A DNA stretch of 64,000 nt, from positions 91,552-155,551 of the forward strand of contig NZ_JAPDMX010000001.1 of the NCBI RefSeq assembly GCF_025971955.1, in the 5' to 3' direction. This DNA is from Shewanella subflava. Its GTDB lineage: Bacteria; Pseudomonadota; Gammaproteobacteria; Enterobacterales; Shewanellaceae. Of the stretch, positions 57,006-64,000 are shown one piece after another (position 1 is the first letter of the stretch; the number at the start of each line of letters is the position of its first letter). The position numbers and the translations under genes were made by a program. The notes below the pieces were generated by a model. The model was not told where the DNA came from, ran no database searches, and was given only the letters and a program-made list of their open reading frames with translations.

Positions 57006-59179
57006 GCGGTACGTTCTCCGGCCATCGCTCCAGAATTTAATTTTGCCAGTACTTCATCTCTTGGGCCATCAGCCATCACATGGCCTCTATCGAGTACAAT
57101 TATGCGATCCACCAGATTCAATAAGTGCATTTTATGAGTGATTAATAATAATGTTCTTTCACGGCTAACTAATTGCATTGACCTAATAAATTGCTTTTCG
57201 GCTCTAGCGTCTAAGCTGGCTGTCGGTTCATCCATCAATAGTATTGGTGGATCATTTAGGGTTGCTCTTGCTAGCGCAATGGTTTGCCGTTGGCCGCGGC
57301 TTAATGACAATCCGCCTTCACCGACTTGCAGATCAAGTCCTTCAGACTCTAAGTTGGTAAACATACTGACACCAGATAATTGTATGGCTCTCATTAACTG
57401 ATGTTCAGTCACGTGACGGGAACCGAATAGGATATTATCTCGAATACTGCCGTGGAATAAGGTGATGTCTTGAGGCAGATAGCCAAAGTTACGCCTTAAA
57501 TCGCTTGGGTGTATTTGACCTGAGTCCAAACCATCATAGCGAAGGCTTCCCTGCGTTGGTTTATATAAACCCAATAACAATTTGGCTAGAGTGCTTTTGC
57601 CTGAGCCATTACGCCCAATAATAGCAATACGCTCACCAGGATTTATTCTTAAAGAGAGAGGGTATAAACTTGGTTTTTCTGAACCCGGAAAGCTGAAGCT
57701 GATGTTGTCAGCTTCAATATTACCTGTAATACGCTCTTTACTGATAAGTTGGCCTTTGTTTTCAAATTCATCTTCTTGTTCCATTATCGCATCAAGTTGA
57801 CGAAGAGAGCTTATGGTGTAATTGCCACGAGTAATAAGTCCAGCAAGCTGAGCCATTGGTGATATAGCTCTACTAGAGAGCATTACTGCAGCAATAATGC
57901 CCCCCATTGATATTTCGTTATCAGCGAGTCGATAGACTCCAAGAATCACCACTAATACTACCGTCAATTGCACCATGAAATTAGCAATATGCGTAACATG
58001 ATTTGACAGTTTCTTGGTTTTTAATTGCCAATTCGCAGTATGGCCAATCATTTGTTGCCAGCTTTTTTGCACAAGTCCTTCAGCACCATTGGCTTTAATA
58101 GATTCAAGGGCAGTTAAGCTTTCAATCAGGTGTCCATGTTTTAAGCTTGCAAAACGGTTACTTTCTTCAATAGCTTGTTTTAATTTTGGCTGTAAATAAA
58201 AGGTGGTTGCGATAATAACAATACTGCCAAATACAGGGATTAAGGCTAAGTCACCAGCAACGATATAAATAATAAAGACAAATAGCAGAGCAAAAGGCAA
58301 ATCAACAAGAGCGGTAATTGTTGCCGACGTTAAAAACTCACGGATACTGTCAAATTCTCCTAATTGTCTGGCCATTCCCCCTACGCTCGGTGAGCGTTTT
58401 GATAACGGAATTCCCACCGCTTTTGCGAACAATTTAGAGGACACGATAATATCGACTTTTTTGCCTGCAACATCAATTAAGTAACTTCTTAATTGGCGCA
58501 TGATAAAGTCAAATAGGTAGGCAATACTTGCCCCTATGGCTAAAACCCAAAGAGATTCGAATGCAAGGTTAGGCACCACTTTGTCATATACGTTCATAAT
58601 GAACAGTGGCGAGACTAAGGCAAACAAGTTGACGAGTACAGAAGCGATTAACGCATCACGATAAATCGGAGCAGAGTCCTTGATACTTTGTAACAACCAG
58701 TGGGTACTGTTGTCATGCAGATGAACATCAACACTTTTATCGCCACGATAATCCTGTTTGACTAAAAAGAGATAGCCTACATATAAAGACTCTAACCCGC
58801 CAATGGATAATGTCTCTTCGCCACCCGTTTCTGGTAACTGGATAATCACTTGATCATTATCGATATCAATTTTACGTAAAATGCATGCTTTCTTATCTTT
58901 CAATAATAGAATACAAGGAAGTAATATTTCTGATATTTGATTTAAGTCTTTGCGCGATAACTTAGCAGATAACCCCGCTCTTCCTGCTGCTTGAGGTAGT
59001 AATTCAGGGGTAATAACTGCCCCTGACAAAGGAAGACCTGCCGATAACGATTCTATGGAACATGGGCTACCAAAGTGTTCGGTTAGCAAAACTAAACAAT
59101 CGAGTAGTGGATCAATTGTGACTCGTTGAGAAGCTGAAATCGTCCACTGATCGCTTTTTTTAGACGCAGTAATAGACAC
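57002..59179 (-). CDS. Type I secretion ABC transporter with C39-like domain
   Basis: A 725-residue exporter. An N-terminal C39-like domain (about residues 1-145) lacks the catalytic Cys position of true peptidases and so serves as a substrate-docking domain. A six-helix membrane domain (about 165-445) and a nucleotide-binding domain follow, with Walker A GRNGSGKSTL, signature LSRGQRQTIAL and Walker B ILLMDEPTASLD. It is the counterpart of LapB. The gene follows the adhesin gene after 84 bases that hold a strong hairpin. Confidence 0.94.
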   Translation of the reverse strand: MSITASKKSDQWTISASQRVTIDPLLDCLVLLTEHFGSPCSIESLSAGLPLSGAVITPELLPQAAGRAGLSAKLSRKDLNQISEILLPCILLLKDKKACILRKIDIDNDQVIIQLPETGGEETLSIGGLESLYVGYLFLVKQDYRGDKSVDVHLHDNSTHWLLQSIKDSAPIYRDALIASVLVNLFALVSPLFIMNVYDKVVPNLAFESLWVLAIGASIAYLFDFIMRQLRSYLIDVAGKKVDIIVSSKLFAKAVGIPLSKRSPSVGGMARQLGEFDSIREFLTSATITALVDLPFALLFVFIIYIVAGDLALIPVFGSIVIIATTFYLQPKLKQAIEESNRFASLKHGHLIESLTALESIKANGAEGLVQKSWQQMIGHTANWQLKTKKLSNHVTHIANFMVQLTVVLVVILGVYRLADNEISMGGIIAAVMLSSRAISPMAQLAGLITRGNYTISSLRQLDAIMEQEDEFENKGQLISKERITGNIEADNISFSFPGSEKPSLYPLSLRINPGERIAIIGRNGSGKSTLAKLLLGLYKPTQGSLRYDGLDSGQIHPSDLRRNFGYLPQDITLFHGSIRDNILFGSRHVTEHQLMRAIQLSGVSMFTNLESEGLDLQVGEGGLSLSRGQRQTIALARATLNDPPILLMDEPTASLDARAEKQFIRSMQLVSRERTLLLITHKMHLLNLVDRIIVLDRGHVMADGPRDEVLAKLNSGAMAGERTA

Positions 59180-59221
59180 CTAATAAGAGTCCTAAATAAT
59201 TATTGTAAGTATATTAATAAA

Positions 59222-59253
59222 GTATACGTCACATACCACTATGTGACGTATAC
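59222..59253 (-). terminator. Strong hairpin between the adhesin gene and its exporter genes
   Basis: GTATACGTCACATA (59222-59235), loop CCAC, TATGTGACGTATAC (59240-59253): a perfect 14-bp stem placed 10 bases after the adhesin stop. On the minus strand the following bases are only moderately T-rich (TTTATTAATA), so partial termination or an mRNA-stability element are both possible. Confidence 0.7.
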
Positions 59254-59263
59254 AATGTTTTTA

Positions 59264-62200
59264 TTAAGGAATCATGTTTCCGTGTAATGGCTCGAGTGGA
59301 TCGGTATACGTCGATACAGCAGATGTTGTCGATGATGCTGTTGCCGAGTCGACAATTAAGGCACCATCATTCAGTAATCCATTAATGATTACACCATCAG
59401 TTGAACCATACTTACTCGATAAATCAACACCATCTAGTACAATAGTTTGATCTATCTTACCGTCTTTGTCAGCATCAATCGAGATGGTAGTATTACCATT
59501 ATTGAACGAGAAATGTAGAAAATCATCTAAATTTCCGCTTTGTTCATTTTGTAATAAGTCACTGATTTGAAGCTTATTATTTCCTACATTAAAGTCCATT
59601 ATGGTATCGGTGCCCGTGTCACCTTTAGACCATACAAAAGTATCATCTCCTAAGCCACCAATTAAGGTGTCATTGCCTAGCCCGCCGATAAGCACATCAT
59701 TGCCAGAACCACCATCTAATGAATCATTGCCTGCACCGCCAAGAAGCATATCTTTGCCACTTCCGCCATGAAGTTGGTCATTCCCACCTTGGCCGAATAA
59801 AATGTCATTGCCTTCATTACCCGCAAGAATATCATCACCGTCATTTGCCCGTGACGTATCAAATAATCCGGTATTGGCAGTAATGTATTCATGTACATCT
59901 TGAATCGACACATCCGCGGCATTCTCACCAGTTTGTTGCGCCACAAACATTTGTAAGGCAGCATAACCTTGGCCAGCAATGCCATCAAATTGAACCAAAT
60001 CACCAAAGATAATGTCATTACCCGTTCCAGAATTAACGGTATCATCTCCTTGGATCAGTGATAGTTCAGAACCTAAGATTAGACTTGCTAAGTTGCTGGC
60101 ATTGATATTGGTGGAGACATTGCCGTCAGAGTCATAAGGCGTTAGCTTGTTCAGATTGATCCCAGAACCAATACCTATCGCTTCAACTTCAGATAAGGTG
60201 CTGAGTACTTGGAAAGCCGCTTTCGCTTGTGCTGCTGCTTCGCTGTTCGTTGTATCAGTGATTTGGGCGAGGTAATATTTTCCGCTCGCGTCAACTCTTA
60301 AGCTACCCGTTTGGTAACTTTTCCATGAGCCATTTTCACGATACCAATAATAGGTATTGCCATATGCATCAATTATGACCTTACCATCGTGAATTAATGC
60401 CTGACCTTTTGTATAGTTGCCGATCAAATCTGACAACATTTTATCATTGTTGCTTCCTGAAGCATCATAGGCCCAAACCGTATTTAGCTGAGCGTCGGTG
60501 TTGTAGGTGTTTGGTTCGCCATCGGTAATGAAGTAGGTGAGGTTGTGTCCATTATTACTTGCTGCCGAACCATGTTGGAACCAATTTGTGACGGTTTCAA
60601 ATGCCGCTTCATAGTTAGTATTACCACCATTTTGGATAGTATTTAAGGCTGCAGTTAATACTGAAATCGCATTAGCGTCGGCTAAATTGACAGCAACGTT
60701 AACCTTAGTACCATGATCGAAATCGACAAGTAAAATATTAACTGTACCAGATGTCGCATAGCCTACACTTAACTTCAGAGTGTTAAATACTTGCTGCAAC
60801 TGCAGTATTGCAGTGTTTATGGTATTGGTTCCCATACTGCCGGATGAGTCAAGAATAAAGGCGATATTATAATTTTCACCTTGAACGATTTGAATACCCG
60901 TCGTATCGCTAACAATAACGTCGTTATTATCAGTTCCGGTGATTGTGTTATCGCCATCCGTACCATTGTCATAGACATAGTCTCTTAACGAAATATCAAG
61001 AGTTGTTTGACTCGTGGCGATATCACTATTACTTGATTCAACCGAGCTTGCCGATATTGTCAAAGTAAACTCAGGAGAACCATTATATTCTTCAGTCACT
61101 TGCAATTTTAAATTGGCAAGTTCAGCAATTTTAACCGTCCAACTGCCGTTAGCATTAAGTGTGCCAGCTGTTAGATAAACGCCACTAGGAATGCCTGTAA
61201 TAGTGATATCTGTTAAGGTCTCACTACCATCCGTATCGACTAAATCAACATCAATCGATAATGGTATTTGCTTAGTTTTTAGCTGAGTTATCTGGCCTTT
61301 ATCGTTAATAATGTACACGCCATCAGCAAAAACAAGGCGCTCAATTTCATACAAGTGATCGCCAGCATCTAACTCATTAACATTAATCGAGCTAGCATCA
61401 ATATTGCGCTTATCATTGATTAAAATGTAAGGCGTAACAGAGTGGTCGGTATGGTTAGTAATGATATAATCAGCAAAATTGCCAGAGTAAATTGCTGTGT
61501 CAGTTCCAGCTCCACCATAAATAGAGTCGTTTAATGCACCACCCACAAAGACATCATTTCCATCGCCCCCATGTAAGCTGTCATTTATATTCCCACCGAC
61601 TAAAATATCATCACCGCCTTTACCGGTCAGCATATTGGCGTTGTTAGAGACGCCTTGTAAGTAATGGTTTTTATCATTGTCAGCAGTGGCTGTAGGGCCG
61701 GATTTAGTTGCTTCAATGGTTATGCCAAAGTCTTTAGAACCGATAGTGTGTGTTGAATTCAGCGTATTATCGGCTGAAGCATTTACCCAAGTTAATTGCC
61801 CCTTCGATACAGTTATTGCTGGTGCATCAGCCACCGCTGTGACACTAATATCTAAAGTTGCCGTTTCACCCGTATTGGTTGTATAGGTTATTTGAGGTAC
61901 AGCTCCACTCCAATTTGAAGTTGGTGTGAATGTATAGTTACCATTAGAGTCAACAACTAACATACCCGCATTCAGAGTTACACTTTCCCCTGGTTCATAA
62001 GCCGTTCCATCAACGTTGATTGACGTGATAAGCAAGTTATTGTCAGGGTCAATATCGTTTGATAATACATTTCCTTTGGCAACAGTATCTTCATTAATCA
62101 GGGCGCTGTCATTCTTGATATCAGTATATTCAGCAACATTGACACTAACGGTTGTTATAGCTGTATGACCACCGGCATCAGTAGCAATTACTTTGATTCC

Positions 62201-64000
62201 TGTGATGCTAAGGCTATTCACATCAATATTATGCGGTAAATTAGCAAGTAGCTCAGCATCTACAATAACGTTACCGAGTTCACCTGCTTTAATAGCACTC
62301 CAATCAAGGGTTAATTTTAATACGTCACCACGGCCGTTCATGGAGCCAATTAAGACTCCATTTTCAACGCGCCAATCCATAGGTTGACGTATGCCCTCAA
62401 CTTTAATTTGACTGATATCAGCGAAATTAAAGTTATTGATGTCTGAAGCACCAGCCTTAAATTGCATAACCTGAACATCATTATCAGGTGCATCTGATAT
62501 TAATGTTGCTTCATTAAGTGATGCGACAACATTAGTTGTTAGAGACGTTACTGCACTTGGGGCATCAAGATTGATATGAATGGATCCATTCGCACTATCA
62601 CCATCGCTATCTGTCACTAAAACATTAAAATCAAGATCTACATCAACAGTAGAGCTGACAATTGTTTGTGCTGAAGTTCCGGCAAAGGTGAACCTTTCAT
62701 GAGCATCTTCATTAACAGGATCAAATATCGCACTCGTGGTTAACACTATGTAGCTAATTTCGCCTAAATTACTAATTACTTGCCCGCTTGTGATATCGCC
62801 TTGACCTAATACATTGCCATTAGCATCATAAGCTGTGAAATGAATATATGTAGCACCGCTAAATTGAATAGCGGCTGAAGCTACATCATTAGCATAATCA
62901 ATGGTCATTGTTTCGCCTTGATCAACAAAGGCATTTTGAACACCAAAACCATTGGTGTTGCCGTTGACTGTACTGGAAATATTGCCTGCTGATGATGTTA
63001 GGGTGAATATCATTTCATGGGCTGAATTGACATCTTTTATATCGTTATTAATGATGTAGTTTGTACCATCAAAAGTTACATACACCGCGGGGGTATTTCC
63101 GCCTTTACCGCCAGTCATATTGGCGACAGTGATGGTTTCGACTTGATCGATTGGACGAACAAGGTCCAATTGGTAACTATCACTATTAGGGTTAATCGTT
63201 AAGGTAAAAATTAGCGATTGACCGCTATTACTTGGATCATAAGCCGACGGTGAACCTGTTGTGTCGGAATATGCTATTAAAATGCTAGGATTACTAGGAT
63301 CTACATAATAGAAAACAGTTAATCCGCCTGCAGTAATACCAGAATCTGAGAAGGTGCCGCTACCTGAAATATTGCTAGATAGGTTTGCGGTAAAGTTTTG
63401 GTCTGCACCATCAACATTGATAACACCATTGTATATACCAACGGCATTTTGCCCCACAAGATTCAGCGGATTAACATCAACACCATCGTCTATTACCTTA
63501 ACGGCAGCAGATCCTGTAGCTGTGGCACCTGATGTATCTGTTGCTATAACAGTAATGCCATTAATTGTTAGTGTATTAACATTGATATTGTGCGAAAGGT
63601 TATCAAGCAATGTTACTGAAACACCCACTAAACCAGTTGTTCCAGCCGAGATCGTATTCCCAGTCAAAGATAGCTGTATAACAGCAGTACTGCCAATACT
63701 ACCAATAAGCTGTCCTGAAGAATCTAAAGTCCAGATGAGGTTGCCATTTAAACCTTCGACAGTAATGTTACCTAAGTTTGTAAATGCAAATGACGAAACA
63801 TCGTGAGCACCAGCTGTAAAGCTCAAGTTAGCACTATCACTATCTGTCAGATTGCCAAGGGTATTGGCATCATCGACCATCAACTCGACATTGCTGCCGC
63901 CGGAAACATCGTCAGTACCATTAATGGTAATGGTCACTGTGGTGCTGGTCACGCCATCGGCGTTAAGCACGGTAAAGGTGTCGGTTAAGGATTGGTTCGC
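59264..64000 (-). CDS. bpfA: Giant RTX adhesin BpfA (C-terminal part; N-terminus outside window)
   Basis: The frame is open to the right edge (at least 1578 residues shown), and sequence upstream of the first in-frame start is still family-like (ANQSLTDTFTV), so this is the tail of a much larger protein. In order: VCBS/Ig-like adhesive repeats (about 62.1-64 kb), a small glycine-rich calcium-binding patch (about 61.5-61.6 kb), a vWFA domain with MIDAS motif DSSGSMG (60830-60850), RTX nonapeptides (59643-59843), and a C-terminal type I secretion signal with GTDTIMDFNVGNNKLQISDL. It is exported by the next three gene products and, by analogy with LapA, anchored until cut by the LapG-type protease; the cut site is N-terminal and outside the window. 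Confidence 0.95.
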   Translation of the reverse strand, partial: ANQSLTDTFTVLNADGVTSTTVTITINGTDDVSGGSNVELMVDDANTLGNLTDSDSANLSFTAGAHDVSSFAFTNLGNITVEGLNGNLIWTLDSSGQLIGSIGSTAVIQLSLTGNTISAGTTGLVGVSVTLLDNLSHNINVNTLTINGITVIATDTSGATATGSAAVKVIDDGVDVNPLNLVGQNAVGIYNGVINVDGADQNFTANLSSNISGSGTFSDSGITAGGLTVFYYVDPSNPSILIAYSDTTGSPSAYDPSNSGQSLIFTLTINPNSDSYQLDLVRPIDQVETITVANMTGGKGGNTPAVYVTFDGTNYIINNDIKDVNSAHEMIFTLTSSAGNISSTVNGNTNGFGVQNAFVDQGETMTIDYANDVASAAIQFSGATYIHFTAYDANGNVLGQGDITSGQVISNLGEISYIVLTTSAIFDPVNEDAHERFTFAGTSAQTIVSSTVDVDLDFNVLVTDSDGDSANGSIHINLDAPSAVTSLTTNVVASLNEATLISDAPDNDVQVMQFKAGASDINNFNFADISQIKVEGIRQPMDWRVENGVLIGSMNGRGDVLKLTLDWSAIKAGELGNVIVDAELLANLPHNIDVNSLSITGIKVIATDAGGHTAITTVSVNVAEYTDIKNDSALINEDTVAKGNVLSNDIDPDNNLLITSINVDGTAYEPGESVTLNAGMLVVDSNGNYTFTPTSNWSGAVPQITYTTNTGETATLDISVTAVADAPAITVSKGQLTWVNASADNTLNSTHTIGSKDFGITIEATKSGPTATADNDKNHYLQGVSNNANMLTGKGGDDILVGGNINDSLHGGDGNDVFVGGALNDSIYGGAGTDTAIYSGNFADYIITNHTDHSVTPYILINDKRNIDASSINVNELDAGDHLYEIERLVFADGVYIINDKGQITQLKTKQIPLSIDVDLVDTDGSETLTDITITGIPSGVYLTAGTLNANGSWTVKIAELANLKLQVTEEYNGSPEFTLTISASSVESSNSDIATSQTTLDISLRDYVYDNGTDGDNTITGTDNNDVIVSDTTGIQIVQGENYNIAFILDSSGSMGTNTINTAILQLQQVFNTLKLSVGYATSGTVNILLVDFDHGTKVNVAVNLADANAISVLTAALNTIQNGGNTNYEAAFETVTNWFQHGSAASNNGHNLTYFITDGEPNTYNTDAQLNTVWAYDASGSNNDKMLSDLIGNYTKGQALIHDGKVIIDAYGNTYYWYRENGSWKSYQTGSLRVDASGKYYLAQITDTTNSEAAAQAKAAFQVLSTLSEVEAIGIGSGINLNKLTPYDSDGNVSTNINASNLASLILGSELSLIQGDDTVNSGTGNDIIFGDLVQFDGIAGQGYAALQMFVAQQTGENAADVSIQDVHEYITANTGLFDTSRANDGDDILAGNEGNDILFGQGGNDQLHGGSGKDMLLGGAGNDSLDGGSGNDVLIGGLGNDTLIGGLGDDTFVWSKGDTGTDTIMDFNVGNNKLQISDLLQNEQSGNLDDFLHFSFNNGNTTISIDADKDGKIDQTIVLDGVDLSSKYGSTDGVIINGLLNDGALIVDSATASSTTSAVSTYTDPLEPLHGNMIP
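59643..59843 (-). repeat. RTX calcium-binding nonapeptide repeats of BpfA
   Basis: About seven GGxGxDxLx-type repeats, for example GGSGKDMLLGGAGNDSLDGG, then GGLGNDTLIGGLGDDTF. They fold with calcium outside the cell and help type I export. Confidence 0.92.
61500..61635 (-). repeat. Second, internal RTX-like repeat patch of BpfA
   Basis: Glycine-aspartate repeats LTGKGGDDILVGG, NDSLHGGDGNDVFVGG and NDSIYGGAGTDTAIY, lying between the Ig-like part and the vWFA domain, about 500 residues before the terminal RTX block. Confidence 0.85.
62125..62530 (-). repeat. BpfA duplicated module, downstream copy
   Basis: About 135 residues running from VASLNEATLISDAPDND to VSVNVAEY. The key lines are FKAGASDINNFNFADISQI, NGVLIGSMNG and LLANLPHNIDVNSLSITGI. 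It is homologous to the module at 63476-63883, about 450 residues earlier in the protein. Confidence 0.75.
63476..63883 (-). repeat. BpfA duplicated module, upstream copy
   Basis: About 135 residues. The key lines are FTAGAHDVSSFAFTNLGNI, SGQLIGSIGS and LLDNLSHNINVNTLTINGI, then VIATDTSGATA, each aligning with the downstream copy. The two copies have diverged at DNA level. Confidence 0.75.

Noticed and set aside
59643..59843. Regular repeats as a possible CRISPR array
   Set aside because: They are 27-base-period coding repeats that translate to RTX nonapeptides; there are no unique spacers or cas genes.
63354..63806. Plus-strand frame opposite the adhesin gene
   Set aside because: Antisense to bpfA; stop-free only because the repeats avoid certain codons. 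No start signal or known motif.

Overview
The window reads as chromosomal DNA of a marine gammaproteobacterium, most likely a Shewanella. The strongest pointer is the right-hand block (about 50.9 kb to the right edge, minus strand). It holds a giant RTX adhesin, a type I secretion ABC ATPase, a HlyD-type adaptor, an AggA/TolC-type outer-membrane channel, an OmpA-like lipoprotein, a LapG-type cysteine protease and a LapD-type c-di-GMP receptor. That is the order known for the bpfA-aggA-bpfG-bpfD biofilm operon of Shewanella. The ilvY/ilvC pair, ilvGMDA, rimO, rep, uvrA/ssb and the long-form purC also fit. Gene density is high, codon use looks even, and there is no phage, plasmid or CRISPR array.

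Layout. 0-8.5 kb: the 3'-truncated front of a ligand-binding beta-propeller sensor, two tandem paralogous acyltransferases, a YifB/ComM-type ATPase, a CNNM/CBS membrane protein and ilvY. 8.6-16.1 kb: branched-chain amino acid synthesis, with ilvC divergent from its regulator ilvY, then an attenuator with a 31-codon leader peptide (too short for usual gene calling) in front of ilvG-ilvM-ilvD-ilvA; ilvE is absent. 16.4-24 kb: a class V aminotransferase, a small hairpin-bounded element resembling an IS200/IS605 relic, an orphan periplasmic binding protein, ubiK, rep and a GAF-GAF-GGDEF-EAL protein whose EAL half is degenerate. 24.2-24.7 kb: tRNA genes Arg(CCG)-His(GTG)-Pro(TGG)-Pro(TGG). 25-41 kb: rimO, a Fur-box-controlled TonB receptor with a PepSY membrane partner, purC, an EamA exporter, deaD, an M28 peptidase lipoprotein, uvrA, a YajR-type MFS transporter and ssb. 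41.3-47.5 kb: LPS core sugar genes (two GT9 enzymes, hldD, a GT8-like, a GT25 and a GT4 enzyme). 47.8-50.7 kb: another orphan binding protein, a quinone oxidoreductase and an acidic-tailed unknown protein. 50.9 kb to the end: the bpf adhesin operon.

How genes work together. The ilv genes make Ile, Val and Leu precursors and carry two regulatory devices that can be read directly: IlvY sites between ilvY and ilvC, and a terminator/antiterminator leader before ilvG. The bpf genes form a complete c-di-GMP-controlled surface-adhesion system: adhesin, exporter, protease that releases the adhesin, and receptor that holds the protease back. The window also carries a GGDEF protein with an intact active site that could in principle feed the same signal.

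The least explained items are: a three-copy 160-bp inverted-repeat element, one copy of which supplies the stop codon of the LapD-type gene; the small IS605/omega-RNA-like element with a covarying terminal hairpin pair; the tRNA array in which a second Pro gene occurs and Leu is absent compared with the E. coli array; and a 14-bp perfect hairpin between the adhesin gene and its exporter genes.
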